A stretch of DNA of 64,000 nt from Micropterix aruncella (taxonomy: Eukaryota > Arthropoda > Insecta > Lepidoptera > Micropterigidae): NCBI GenBank assembly GCA_944548615.1, contig OX155965.1:25968946-26032945 (forward strand). The letters are read 5' to 3'. Numbering within the stretch: position 1 is the first letter of the stretch; every line of letters starts with the position of its first letter. The notes below the pieces were generated by a model. That model was not told the origin of the DNA and did not search any database. It saw only the letters and a list, made by a program, of their open reading frames with translations. Made by a program: the position numbers and the translations under genes. Of the stretch, positions 19,752 through 30,866 are shown in pieces.

Positions 19752-19830
19752 GTTTCACCCTAAGACTTTCCCGGCAACTAGACAAGCACCACCGCCAACC
19801 CACTCCCTCCCTCATCCTGTCCCGCCAATA
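19752..19830 (+). repeat. K-module (copy 2)
   Basis: TTCACCCTAAGACTTTCCCG and GGCAACTAGACAAG followed by a CCACC/CTCC-rich stretch; joins unrelated upstream DNA to LINE-B copy 2. Confidence 0.6.
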
Positions 19831-19844
19831 CAACCCCCGTCCGT

Positions 19845-20230
19845 GCGGTGATATGGCTCTTGGTCAAAGTATATGGGTGCATGGAATTATAGCGTGGGGC
19901 TCATGTACAAAAACAACAATGGACCGACTATTAAAAGCACAAACGTTACTAATAAGAGTCATAAACAAAAAGCCTCCTCGGTACAGTTCAAATCAGCTCT
20001 TTGCGGAGTTTAAGGTTTTGGATAACTGCCAGCTATTTATTAAGCAGTGCCTCGTAAGCTTTCACAAAACTAAAGAGTACAGAGCAAGAAGTCAACAAAT
20101 GTACTTAAAGAGAAATGCTGAAAAGGAATTTTTCACAATTCCAAAGGTAAAAAGCACATTTGCCCGAAGACAATGTTTTTTTATCGCCCCGAAGTTTACA
20201 ACTCACTATGTGAAACCACGAAAAACGTGA
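19845..20230 (+). pseudogene. LINE-B ORF2 C-terminus
   Basis: The open frame runs 19484-20230 (248 codons), but only the part from about 19850 is LINE-derived: an IAWGSCTKTTMDRLLKAQ thumb-helix start, LLIRVINKKPPRYSSNQL, LFIKQCLVSFHKTKEYRA, TFARRQCFFIAPK, stop. Residues 1-90 and the K-module stretch are chance fusion. This domain follows the RT thumb in CR1/Jockey-superfamily LINEs. No catalytic domain remains. Confidence 0.7.
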
Positions 20231-20826
20231 AAAATTATGTAACTTTTAAAGGTAAAGTAAAAAACTGGCTTCTAGGTATTGGGCGTTCAAAAACTAAAGA
20301 TCTTATTAATACTGTAGGGTGAATATTAAAAATATATATATTTGTAAAATTGTGTAATTTTACATATCATTTTCTTATACATATATATTAGAATGTAATG
20401 TTTAGTCATATATTTGTATATATTATTCCTTTTTTTCCACTAAAATTTATTGAATATAATGTAAAGTTTACTTAATTTTAGTCCTTAATTGCATACATAT
20501 TTTTTTTCTACTTTAAATTTTACTTTAATTTGTGTAAACAACACATTTGTTAGATTTAGAAATATTTGAAAATTAATCACCTTCGTCAGTTCGCGAGTTA
20601 CAAAAATACAGTCGGTATAACACAGCACAGCCAGAGACAGACCTTCTAGGTCTAGTTGATTGTGCGATTTCGCCTCATTCGGATATGCTAGCATATTTAT
20701 ATGCATAGAGCTATGTTTTTCGCTATAATAATGTTTGTTTTTAATTATTCCTCATGTACAACAGTATGCATGTCCTTGTATTTTTTTCTTGTACGTTATA
20801 AATAAATAAATAAATAAATAAAATAA
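19845..20826 (+). mobile_element. LINE-B copy 2 (5'-truncated)
   Basis: About 130 terminal ORF2 codons, then a 595-bp 3' UTR ending in AAATAAATAAATAAAT. It is uninterrupted and therefore shows the empty site for the RLE element in LINE-B copy 1 (ACATATATATTAGAATG here versus the split site there). Confidence 0.75.
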
Positions 20827-21129
20827 ATTCGTAGAATATTTGTAAACTTGGTGTTATATTGGTTTTTTTAAAAAAATTATAGTATTAGTATCTAGGATGT
20901 AACAAATTTGACATCGATCGGCTTTCCACGTTACCCTTCATATAATTGGATAGTGTATGATTAGTTTGTAATATACACTTTTAAGTTTATTGGAACTATT
21001 TGTTTCATGAATAAAATAAAATAACATACAATTACTATTAAATGCTTGTATAATGATAACATAATTCTAGTATGAAAAATTAACTAGACTGGCATTCACT
21101 TGAATAGGTACTACCTACATTTATTTTAA
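20827..21129. other. Unassigned AT-rich interval
   Basis: Nothing recognised. Confidence 0.45.
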
Positions 21130-21235
21130 AAAAATGCTTGTGTCACCCCAAGACTATCCCGGCAAGTAGACAAGTTCCCACTTCCCGGCACCACCCCCCC
21201 CCCCCTCCTTCCCCCCTCGGGCAACCACCCACCAC
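21130..21235 (+). repeat. K-module with poly-C tract (copy 3)
   Basis: TGTGTCACCCCAAGACTATC and GGCAAGTAGACAAG are followed by CTTCCCGGCACCA and 12 C (21194-21205). Confidence 0.6.
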
Positions 21236-21334
21236 TAGAGCAGCTAATCATAATATATTTGTGGTATTTCCTTGATATTAAAATGGGTTTTTTCAAAAAT
21301 TCTGTAGTATTTTCTTAAGTATGGTGGACTTTAA

Positions 21335-21750
21335 ATAATATTGGTGTCACATGTATACGAGATATTCCAACCAAAACAATGAAAACGTGATTTAGATCCA
21401 ACAAGGCATCTGTATACCGAATTTCAAGTCTAACTGCAAAATTACGAGATTGAAGTATGACTAGCGCGCCTCCTGGTGGACCCATTTCAACTACAAATTG
21501 TCAACTCTTGCCATGATCAATTTACGCCTGCATGCCAAATTTCAGCTCAATCGGATGAGTTTTGGGACTTTGGGTGCTATCGTGGAGAAATTTACAACCT
21601 CAACACACACACACACAGACAGACTTCATTCTGGAAATGGTTTTAATCATCTGTGTCGAGAAAAGGGGGGGGGGACGGTCAAAACATATATATTCGTCTT
21701 CATCTCGAAAAAAAATTGCTCTTTAACAATGCATATTTTCCCTCTGCCTG
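21335..21750 (+). repeat. D-repeat copy 2 (most complete)
   Basis: Landmarks: GAGATATTCCAACCA, TATGACTAGCGCGCC, CATGCCAAATTTCAGCTCAA, GTGCTATCGTGGAG, (AC)n AGACAGAC, TTCTGGAAATGGTTTTAATC, TTCGTCTTCATCTCGAAAAA and TTTTCCCTCTGCCTGG. Non-coding; resembles the 3' UTR of a LINE with a CA-rich segment. Confidence 0.65.
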
Positions 21751-22135
21751 GTAAGTATAATAATTATTTTAACTAAATTAAATAAATTTCATAGTCGAAA
21801 TGAATAGTTGAGAAGCAGCGTCGCCTGAATATATTATTTGTTTGAAGGTAGATTGAGCTCAGGATAAGCTTAACGCCCCAACAGCACACGATACTGAGAG
21901 CCACGACCGTCGCGACGCGCGCATAGACAGACATATTCGAGCGAGGTCGATTCATTACATAAAACGCCCGCACATTTCGGCAGGCAGGCGTCCTACACCA
22001 TCTGGGCAGCTTTAATAACCTCAATTTTTGTTCGTTACTAGTTACTCGCTGCTTCTACTGACTTGTAATAAAATACGCTTCTCCGATGAACTTTACACAA
22101 TTTACTTAAGGTTCCACTGCATTACCAACTTCTTG
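21751..22135. other. Unassigned interval
   Basis: A CGCGACGCGCGC stretch at 21911-21922 is locally GC-rich. No gene or repeat partner identified. Confidence 0.4.
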
Positions 22136-22275
22136 AGCTACTCTTGTAGTGCTCACGCGGTGATGCTCTAGAACAATCTACCTGCAAATATAAGAAACTC
22201 ACCTTTGGTAGCATCTTTCAAGACTCTCTTAGGTCTTTATGAGCCTTGTAACACTGCAACCATTGCTGATCTATT
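22136..22275 (+). pseudogene. LINE ORF2 C-terminal scrap (plus strand)
   Basis: The frame with NNLPANIRNSPLVASFKTLL (22165-22230) matches the LWN-LP-IR...SFK-L signature of CR1/Jockey ORF2 tails. The expected W codon is TAG at 22170, so it is broken. Opposite in orientation to the next LINE remnant. Confidence 0.55.
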
Positions 22276-22289
22276 GTGTTCGCCACCTA

Positions 22290-22805
22290 CTATAGTTCTG
22301 CGCTAAGCCTCGTGTCATTTAAGAACCTCAACAGACTTTTGGCGCCAGATTGTTTTACCTCCTCAAGTTGGAGGTAATGACCACCTAAGTGGGTGTATCT
22401 TTTACGCATCAACGGGCCACACTCGCACATGAGGTGCAGGGGATTTTCCTCTGCCCTTCGCAGAACCTGCACATTTTCGTCTCCCGGAGCTTGAGGTTGT
22501 AAATGTGTTTGTTCAGGCCACAACGCCCTCACCAGTATGCTTAGATTGTTCCTATTTAGCGATAATGCCTCACGGGCAGTCTTACGGTCGTAAGCCTTAA
22601 TTAGCGCTTTGGAATGATTCAACCCTGGCGTGTTGTTCCAGTGGTTGACGGATTGTTCTTTACATATGTTTTTGAGCATTAGGTTTGCGAGGCTTTTTGG
22701 TACGTATAATGTTCCTTTTGCTCCCGTCTTAGCAAGTTCATCGGCTTTTTCATTTCCCTCGATACCTGCATGGCCGGGAACCCTTAGGCTTAACCAGTTC
22801 TTTCT
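22290..22805 (-). pseudogene. LINE with RNase H: end of RNase H plus CCHC-type tail
   Basis: On the minus strand, 22803-22735 encodes NWLSLRVPGHAGIEGNEKAD followed by ELAKTGAKG, the last RNase H motif (GH..I.GNE.AD..AK). It continues through WNNTPGLNHSKALI, RKTAREALSLNRNNLSILV and ENPLHLMCECGPLMRKRY (the H-x4-C half of the C-terminal knuckle), and stops after LNDTRLSAEL at 22290. RNase H followed by this knuckle is typical of I/R1-type and some Jockey-type LINEs of insects. RT is missing, and the C-x2-C half of the knuckle is degraded. Confidence 0.75.
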
Positions 22806-22964
22806 TTTTCTATGTCACTCCCTCTTAACATCCTCCCTCGGATATGTATTAGTCATAAGGTATTATTGTATGGACTAATTTATTATGTTCGTTTGTTCGT
22901 TAACGGCTCCGGGTCATGTTTAGGAGACGTCTCTCCAAAAATATGCGACCTCGGTGGCTTCTTA

Positions 22965-23090
22965 TAGGACCTGGTATGTAATAGGGGTTGATAACTGCGG
23001 GCAGGATAGAAGGTGGTCTTCGAGGGTTTTACAGTCGCATATTGGAATCTCTGTGTAGTCCCAGTAAACGAAATCGGCTCGACCATCTTG
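22965..23090 (-). pseudogene. LINE C-terminal zinc-knuckle scrap
   Basis: A minus-strand frame reads DGRADFVYWDYTEIPICDCK, then TLEDHLLSCPQL. The C-x-C ... H-x3-C arrangement resembles the C-terminal knuckle of Jockey-type LINEs. About 40 codons, bounded by stops. A longer frame in another phase over the same DNA (22883-23143) has no family resemblance. Confidence 0.4.
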
Positions 23091-23115
23091 TCACACCCAC
23101 CCTCAGTGTTGAGAC

Positions 23116-23399
23116 TGCGCCAGTGATAGGGGAAATGGGACATTGATGCTATCTATTCCCTAGCATCCTCGCCAGGTGAATCCCTTTGAATGATGAGGTT
23201 CAAAGATTGACTGCCTTGGAGGCTTGTGTGCAGATCAAAAATGACTTTCGCGATTTGAGGTAATTGTGGTGTGGTTTTTGCCCGTGCAGTGGGTATCTTG
23301 GGTCGTCTATCACCTTTAGGCGTATAGAATCAACCAGGACATCACAAGGTATTGCAGGAGGAGCGATCGTCAGCAATAGTCAATAGTCTCATCCAAAAT
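23116..23399. other. Unassigned interval
   Basis: Possibly upstream codons of the preceding LINE scrap, but no motif could be read. Confidence 0.35.
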
Positions 23400-23615
23400 T
23401 GAAAATACTGTTGGATATGTTATAATAATAAATACTTAAAACACAAATCATCAATATCCGAATGAAACAAATAGCCTAAAACCAATGCAACAATCAATAA
23501 AAATACTAATAATAACCAAAGTCAAAGCTCAATAATCACATATGTAAAACGACAATAATTATAATGAATCATCAAACATTACTACGAGATTTACTAAGTG
23601 TAAGATATTGTTATA
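23400..23615. repeat. J-repeat copy 1
   Basis: AAAACACAAATCATCAATAT, AATAATAACCAAAGT, CACATATGTAAAACGA, TAATGAATCATCAAACATT and CTACGAGATTTAC align in order with 58.08-58.35 kb. A/T-rich, class unknown. Confidence 0.5.
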
Positions 23616-24289
23616 TTTTTTCGAAGTCTTCTACCTTATAAATACCATGCGTGACGAGCCAATGTTCAACTCTATATTCGAACATTCTTGGTCCTAAATG
23701 TTGTATGACTTGGCTAAGTTTTTGTATTTGGCGCAGTAGAAAGCAGGCGCTATAAAGATGGTCTCTCTATGGTTGTCAACGAATGCTCAAGCAAGGATTT
23801 CTTTTTAATGCCTCTCGCATTAGCGACTAAGATCAACGTACTTCTTTACTCACTGCTTAGATAACGTCTGGGTTACGAGAATATCAGTTTAATACTCCCG
23901 CTACTTATTAACTCAAGTGTGACATGGCGGCGTGCCGAATAATTCGCAGACCGACCGACGTCAATCATTTTCACGTGTCAAATTATCGCCTCAATCCAGC
24001 TATCCGGCAAATTCGTTTCGAAATAGATAGCTTACACTGCGGAATGCCTAACATGCAATTATGTAAGAGCGTAATACGTTAAATCTGCTACCGTAGCAGT
24101 CATTTGTTTTAATCTCGATTAATGAAGATAACGCTGGAGTTTAAATCTGTAAATAATTATGTTTGCGGGGATACGTGGAATAGCAGATTTCTGAAAATAT
24201 TTTAGTAGCAATAATCATATGGATGGGTTTAGAATCAATAATCACGTACTTGGAATCATGTAGGAACATGACTAAGAATAAATAAGTAA
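23616..24289. other. Unassigned interval
   Basis: No gene or repeat partner identified. Confidence 0.45.
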
Positions 24290-24390
24290 TAATATACTCT
24301 ATATTTACACAATATTAGAAGACAAAAAAGGCGAAATTATTGCCACATGGCAATATCAGACAACTAACCTAATCACAGTGCAGTTGTGCG
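24290..24390 (+). repeat. Left flank of A7 shared with A6 flank
   Basis: Reverse complement of 19330-19460: shared CTAACCTAATCACAGTGCA, TTGCCACATGGCAA and the GAAGACAAAAAAGGCGA block. The A6 and A7 loci therefore descend from one composite (repeat plus inserted A-repeat) that was copied, or from two insertions at one site. Confidence 0.6.
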
Positions 24391-24962
24391 GTGTCGACTA
24401 CAACGGGCGAACCCGTCACCCCAGGCTGGTATTTTGATGTTATCTTTCTTTCAGCCGTGGGATGAGTGTAGAAGAGTTTGGAGTGGTACAAACCTACCGT
24501 CCAGCAAAGCCACGAGCCCGACAGAGACCAACCAGAGGCACCGGGTAAGGTACCCCGGGCAGCCTCGCCCCCTGTCTGCCAGTTTTGGAAGGATATCTCC
24601 GTCTGGAATTAATTATCAGGATACTTCCAACCTCCCGACCGGGCACGGGTCCGAAGTCGTTTGAGCGAACCTCTACCTGCCGTGATTCAGTTTCAGATTC
24701 AGACCAAAGAAAACTTTTGCCCGGCTCTGAATTCAGAATCAGGTAAATTAATGGTCATTTGAAGAGTGGTTGACGACAGGTCACATCCATCGCCGCTGCT
24801 TAGGAGACAGTATATTTCCATAGTCTTCAAACTCCTTCAGCAATTAGTCAGCGTGCACATTAGTGCACAACCGATTGGCGTCGCCGAACGGTGCGCAAAT
24901 GTGAGTTAGACCGATCCGAGAACATAGTGGATCATATGGCCCAAGCTGCACGAAACAATTCG
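24391..24962 (+). repeat. A-repeat A7 (divergent)
   Basis: Starts GTGTCGACTACAACGGGCGA and keeps order (GAGCCCGACAGAGACCAAC, GGGCACGGGTCCGAAGTCG, GGTGCGCAAATG) but with insertions and about 100 bp less at the 3' end. Flanked by CTAACCTAATCACAGTGCAG (24364) and CTACCCTAATCACCGTGCAG (24963), an aged direct repeat of about 25 bp. Confidence 0.65.
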
Positions 24963-24990
24963 CTACCCTAATCACCGTGCAGTGGTACAT

Positions 24991-26284
24991 GCGCACGTTG
25001 TGGAAATAAAGATTGTCTGCATAAAGGAGTTTGTATGCATAAAATACAAACTACTATATTTAAAACTAAGAATACCCGAGGAGAGGAAATTTGGAAAGGA
25101 AAGAGATAGAAAGGGAAGAAATAGTTACATCTTAGAAAAGCAGTGAATTTCGAGGTGAGTACTTGAGTACTGGTACGATTGCAAAAAGGCAAGTTTCGTA
25201 TATTTCTTGGGAGACCATTCTAGTCTTGCACCATAGACACAGCAAGAGTAGGAGTAGAATTCAGTATTGTGACTAGAAATGGGAGTAGAAATATAGGAGT
25301 AAAATTCAGGTTTGAGTAAATTGTCGAAAGCTGACCGAAGTACGAGACAGTGGGAACTTAATGGTTAATGTCCAAAGCTCATGGACATAGGACGGTGTTA
25401 ATTGGAAGAGTACACGATAGAGGAGAGCAAATGTATGAAAAATTCTCATCTGGCGTACTGGAGGCCACTTTATATACCACAATATTATGCTGTTTTATTT
25501 ATTTTAGCTTATACTTGTTTAAGGATCTTGTAGCGTGCTACATTTGCCCGTGTCGAAAATACACATAAATCAAAGTATTAAGATCTCAATTTCCCACGAT
25601 TAGCTCTAATCGCTAAAAGTTATTGTAGTCATCGACAGAGGCCGTTGTAAATTCAACTAGATTGGCTAGAAGACGATGTATCTAGAGTATACTCGCATAA
25701 AAAACAGTATTCGTCACTTTTGTACGAGTACTTACGACTACTATTTATGTTCTGGTCGCGAAACAGCGGAAACTCTCGGTTGTCTGTATCGTGGTTTTAG
25801 TGGTAGCCGAGGAAGGATCTATATTGCCAGGGTTATATTCCGAAGACGAGAAAGGTTAAACCGAGAGTATTTTAACACCATATTTGTGCCCTTACGGGTC
25901 CATAAGAGTTAAGATTTTTATTGCACCTAGGATGATCCTTTGATCCCGCGATACTACACGCAGCGGCAGGCGGCGCCGTGTCGTCGTTAGTAAATGACAG
26001 TGTGTTCTCTTGTTGACGATTTAATTAGTACTGATGAGCGATCAAGACTCTCAAACGTTTACGATAATGAAAATATATTAATCTGACTCGGAATTTATAG
26101 GCAGTGGCAATAATACTGCGGCGGCAAGTTTGAATTGTTATCTGGCGGGGTAGACGAAATATTACCTTGTGTGTGACGTAGTCTCCACAGTGTAAATTCC
26201 ACATTGATAGATTTAAAACCGGGTAAAATTAAATGAAATGTGTCAGTTCCCGTGGCAATAAAAATATCGCAAAACATCGCCAGA
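24991..26284. other. Unassigned interval of 1.3 kb
   Basis: No recognisable coding family. A frame of 78 codons at 25676-25912 has no known motif. GC-rich GCAGCGGCAGGCGGCGCC at 25962-25979. Confidence 0.45.
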
Positions 26285-26480
26285 TACATTCATACCGTCT
26301 AGATCTAGTTGGCTGTGCGATTTCACCTCACCATAGGGTAGGTATACAATCATAAATATATGGATAGAGCTGCATTTTTCGCTTGCCTAATATTTATGTT
26401 TGTTTGTAATTGCTATGTATGTAAAAAATCTGTATGTCCAGTTTTTTTGTTTGTAAATTATTTAATAAATTTAATTGTAA
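26285..26480 (+). repeat. LINE-B copy 3 (3' UTR end)
   Basis: CTAGATCTAGTTGGCTGTGC, TATGGATAGAGCTGCATTTT, TGTTTGTAATT and TCTGTATGTCC match the last 190 bp of LINE-B; the tail is decayed to TAATAAATTTAAT. Confidence 0.6.
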
Positions 26481-26580
26481 ATTTAATCGTTATTAATTCC
26501 TTTGTACATTTTTAATAGTTTTGTAATAAAATAATCAACATAGCATACATTGTAGTAATAATAATAATACTGCATATATA

Positions 26581-26764
26581 CAGGATGAGTTTTAATCAAT
26601 CGGCAAATCCCCTTCAAGGGAAGGGGGTGAATCAGTACGAGCAGGTAAGCAACTTTTGATACAAAATTGTAAAAAAAAAAAAATAATTTTTAAATTAAAA
26701 CTTGTTTAGTTACTCGTACTGATTCACTCCATTGAAGAATGCCCGTTAATAAAAACTTACCCTG
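26581..26764. mobile_element. 184-bp MITE-like inverted-repeat element
   Basis: The left end (CAGGATGAGTTTTAATCAAT ... GTGAATCAGTACGAG) is the imperfect complement of the right end (CTCGTACTGATTCAC ... ATAAAAACTTACCCTG); arms are about 60 bp with gaps. Centre is A/T-rich. No ORF, target duplication not evident. Confidence 0.65.
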
Positions 26765-27252
26765 TTTGTGTAGTGAAAATATAAATTTTAGGGTATAGCA
26801 AATATTTTAAAAACTATATAAACAAGACAATGATGATAAAATAAGGATTTTTAAATTGAGTGATAGCAATAGATATATGTAATACATTTGCACATTTTTG
26901 AGCATCTTGAATGTAACCAGAACCCTTTGGATATTTCACACTCTCCTCTACCTTTATACTGTAGCCAATGCCCACCGCTTCTACAGCATATTATCGATGC
27001 TGATGTCTATGTGTTTCCTCCACCTCAGATATGAATATATTGTAAATACACGGCGAGTGAAATGCATTTTGGCGATGTCCGTATGAGTTGTTTGCTTGTT
27101 GCGGCTGGTCGTTACGGTTCATATTATCGTGCCTGTGCGTAAATGTATTCTCAGTCACCAAGGCGAGTCCATGGTAGTGAAGTAGTATTCTTCGTATATA
27201 TCGTCTGCAGTCGGGATCGGAGGTTCCAATTCGGTGCAACACCTCGGTGGAA
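26765..27252. other. Unassigned interval
   Basis: No feature recognised. Confidence 0.45.
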
Positions 27253-27746
27253 CACCTGGGCGGTTCGCGCATCGTGCGGCGTTAGCTATCGACTGTGCTC
27301 TTGGGCGAGTAAACGGGGGAGTCTGGAAACGTAAGTTTCCTTAGCAGTGGATGCAGTTCTCGACCTGGCGATATCTATTCTTGAAACGATCCGTTGGGCA
27401 CCCGATCCCTTGTGATAATGGCGGAAACGAGCGTCTCGGTTTACGATAAATTTGGACTGAATTACCGCTAGGGATAGGGGCTGCGCAAGCGACCTCGAAT
27501 CTATGACCAAACTGGAGGATGGAGAAATCCGTTCAAATCTGGTAGTAAGGGAGCGAGGTTTCCCAGCTGTATCCTCTTCCCAGGGCCTCGTGGTGCCATT
27601 GGACTCTTACCTGCCGTTGGCCTAGCTGGACTGTGGATTGTATCGTCCGCAAATTCTTTTATGTTCACTGCATGGGAGACAGAATAGCTCGATGTCGTTA
27701 TAACTCCCTGGGGTGCGGGTTCGCCCGTTGTAATTGACACCTCTCG
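27253..27746 (-). repeat. A-repeat A8 (divergent, 3' end lost)
   Basis: Minus-strand copy from GTGTCAATTACAACGGGCGA (near 27740) through CGAGGTCGCTTGCGC to GCACGATGCGCGAACC near 27253. Heavily mutated but collinear. Confidence 0.7.
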
Positions 27747-29399
27747 TATGTTCGTATGAATATTTCATGAAATACTATATCATATATTCTGTGTAAACTG
27801 AATGAGTACCTACATTGAATCTTTTTGCTATCGATTATTCGGGTTTAACTACTGGATCATCATCTAGCTAAACTGTGCAATATTTTGTTTGAGAAATCCT
27901 ACTTTTCCATGTAGTGTTACAGATCCAGAAGTGGGTTCATCTGATTTTAAAAAAACATCTTTAGGTCTTTCCCAAGTTTTAACATAGAACTCTGGAATTT
28001 TCTAATTTCATGTATTGCCATAGTGATCCATAGAAGCTACATAAAAGCACATTTAGGTATACAGAGTTTGGGTGATGAGTAATTGATGGAGAAGAATTAA
28101 GTTTACCAAGAATGACTTATATTTAGAGTCTAATTCCGTTGGTGTGCCGTAAGCGCGTATGTCAATGTTTTTGCAACGAACGTGACATATGTGTCAATTT
28201 TTACACGTCAACTCGTGGATAGGCGACATTTTTCATGTTTGCGTCGATCATTTCACAGGCGATGGATTACCTAAAAATCGCGGTAACACGGCCGAATCGG
28301 GGCGAGCAGACGACGCAAAAATTTCGATGAAAAATCGTTTTCATCTTTCGCTTCGTCTGCAGACATTCATCAATTTTCTTTGTGCCTCAAACTTATGTCT
28401 CGTCGGAATTTAGTCAATTTCATCAGTTTATACTTTGGTATTGGAAAAGAAGACCAGAGATTTGCTACAAAATCTAAATACTAAATAATAATGTATATAA
28501 TTAAATGTGGAGACACATAAAGGAATTCGTTAATGTGATTCGCAGCAAGAAATTGTGTGTGTTTGCGCAAGATGTTACTATAATGAGACACCAGCAAAAT
28601 CACAAAACTCTCCAGAAATTATTTTTATTATTGTCAGAAAAAAAATTAAAGCGGCCAGGAAAAGAACTAGACGAAATAAATATAATGATATCTCTCCACA
28701 TATATCATCTAAAATAAATAAATTTCACAATACTTAAAGAAAATTGGACTTCACAGTAGTCAACCTCTGGGATGCCGTTACCACCATTCGGTGGTTTTTC
28801 TATTGTGATAATTCGCGGCGGGTGATCTCTGTATTATGCAATTATTGGCTCTATTTTTCCCACCAATGCGGTAAAAATCATTGAGTAAGCCACCGTTATA
28901 TATTAGTATACGTGCACCCCTATAAATAATTCGAGGGTTGAAAACATGCGTGGATTGAAAACATTCGGATTATCAAGTTGTTTTTATAAGTAGTATTTTT
29001 TTGTAAACCTCACAACAATTTTATTTAGTAATATGTAATATTTTTCGATATTAAATATCCCAATAAGCCAATAAGCTAAAATTGATTTTTCTATAATATT
29101 TGCAAGAAGATGATCGTTGTTTAGATTATTATTTGGTATAATAAGGTACTCTGGATAAAGATATATTAAATAAATATATAATATACATGACTAACAAGAT
29201 AAATTGTTAGGTAATAAGAGATAATTGATAAAAAACGATATTCTTAATACTTATATACAAAAAAACAACCAAAAAATAGAAAAGAGCGGCGTCTTTTTTC
29301 TGCGCGATTTTCGCGATAGAATGGCTGGCTTTCGATGGGTTAAATCCAACAGTGGCGATGATCATAGCCACTCCAAACATACATACGGCACTGGAATAT
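27747..29399. other. Unassigned interval of 1.65 kb
   Basis: No convincing gene or repeat partner. A frame of 74 codons at 28189-28413 (cysteine-containing, MCQFLHVNSWIGDIF...) has no family I recognise. Confidence 0.45.
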
Positions 29400-29545
29400 G
29401 TTACAATTCCAAGCGTAAAGCGGGCTACTCACAACCTTGCTGCAGGGGCATCGTTTATATTCGTATAACGCGATATTCGTTTCAATGAAGAACTTTATTC
29501 CCTAAAAACGTGCTTTTCTGCGCGAACTAGTTGTCTGTAATAATT
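29400..29545 (+). repeat. E-repeat copy 2
   Basis: CGTTTCAATGAAGAACTTTA, CTAAAAACGTGCTTTTCTGC and ACTAGTTGTCTGTAATAA match 10.96-11.02 kb. Left boundary uncertain. Confidence 0.5.
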
Positions 29546-29790
29546 ATAATATGAAAAAACAAAAGATCACTTTTTGTACCGGCGGTCATGATTTTTAAAT
29601 GTCTAAATTATTGTTTTTGTTATTTTTAACAAATATACCATATTACTCTTAGATACTTAACTATTACAACACATACAAGGATTTTTTTAATTAATCAAAT
29701 GTTGCGTAACAAATGGTGTACGATATACAATCTAGTTGGTAGATCTTACAGTCGCACATATTACTGTTAAAATATAGTCGTACAGTTTGA

Positions 29791-30630
29791 TGTCAGCTAC
29801 TACGAGCGAACCCGTCACCCCAGGAAGGTATAGCGATAAATATTATTTTTTTCAACCGAGAAGGCAACGCAGCGAATTACAGAATAAACAATCCCCTGTC
29901 TAACTACGCCAACAAACCCGTGAGAGTCCAACGCCTTACCGCGTAACACCAAAATGTGAAACCAGCGGGCAGCCTCGCGCCCTCACTACCAGATTTGGTC
30001 TGATCTTAGGTCCGAAGTCGCTTGCGCGGCCTCCACCTGATGTTAGCGGTAATTCAGTTCGAATTTATCGCAAACCGCGGCGCCCTTTACACGTCATTCA
30101 CGCGGGATCGGAATGTCAACGGGTCGTTTCAAGAGTGGGTGGCATTAGGTCAACATCCACCCCCACTGCTTAGGAAACTGCTTAGGAAAATCTTCCGGCG
30201 CTCCTGGACGGTCTGCGTACCGTGCGACGTAAGCCAATCGATTGTGCATTATGACCAACAGTCTGGAAGCAGTACTGTTTCCTATAGAGCGGGGGTGGTT
30301 GCTGACCTTACGGCGACTGCTCTTGAAGCGACCACGGCTACCCGATACTTCAACCCCTACATCGGCTACAGTACTATGAAACAGTACTGTTTCCAGACTC
30401 CCCCGACTGTTAGTCAGAATGCACATCAATCGGCTTACGCCGGACGGTGCGCAAACCGTTCAGGAGTACCAGAAGATTCACTCCTGGGGGAAACTAGCTC
30501 TCAGGCCAGAGTCTTACCCGGGCTCGCACTTCATGCCTGGAGGCCGCCGGATGGGTGTTGACCCGTGAGCGTGACCGACCCCGAACAAATCGGTCTCTGT
30601 GGCCAATTCAACAAGGGCCCATTAGCTCCC
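29791..30630 (+). repeat. A-repeat A9 with an internal inverted segment
   Basis: The outer parts are plus-oriented (TGTCAGCTACTACGAGCGAA at the start, GGGCCCATTAGCTCCC at the end). Bases 30191-30348 carry family sequence in the opposite orientation (CGGCGCTCCTGGACGGTCTG ... GCTCTTGAAGCGACC). Plus orientation resumes at about 30378. The inverted part pairs with 30378-30480, making an arm of about 100 bp. A 179-codon frame (30022-30561) is a product of this rearrangement. Confidence 0.8.
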
Positions 30631-30698
30631 TAATACACACAGACAGACACACAAACACACAGCCACGCAGCAGACTCCATCCGGAAATGGTAATTGAA
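30631..30698 (+). repeat. D-repeat tail (copy 3)
   Basis: CACACAGACAGACACACAA, then CTCCATCCGGAAATGG, directly after the 3' end of A9. Confidence 0.55.
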
Positions 30699-30866
30699 TC
30701 GAATACTATCGCGGTTGTTTGACATTATAAATAGGATAAAACGAATTCATCGCGTGAAGATTCTGGCACCCGACGTTTCGGCGACGTTGCAGCCGCCGTT
30801 GCACATGGTAGACTAAATACCATTGCTGCAAACTTTACGCGGTAAATTCGTTTTATCCTATTTATA
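30699..30866 (+). mobile_element. Mini-Penelope P4: two terminal repeats and no coding
   Basis: 168 bp containing the P1-type 5' end (TCGAATACTATCGCGGTTG, TTATAAATAGGATAAAACG, CCCGACGTTTCGGCGACGTT, GCAGCCGCCGTTG), a 30-bp remnant (TGGTAGACTAAATACC), then the opposite terminal repeat (GCAAACTTTACGCGGTAAA, CGTTTTATCCTATTTATA). It is the internal-deletion form of the Penelope-like family at 40.78-42.02 kb, analogous to a MITE. Confidence 0.7.

Noticed and set aside
19484..19845. N-terminal part of the 248-codon frame as a real protein
   Set aside because: No domain, no partner elsewhere, and it continues into the K-module and a truncated LINE; chance fusion.
28760..28800. Hairpin CCACCATTCGGTGG as a terminator
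   Set aside because: Five-pair stem in eukaryotic intergenic DNA; expected by chance.
30022..30561. 179-codon frame in A9
   Set aside because: Produced by the internal inversion of an otherwise non-coding repeat; not shared by other copies.
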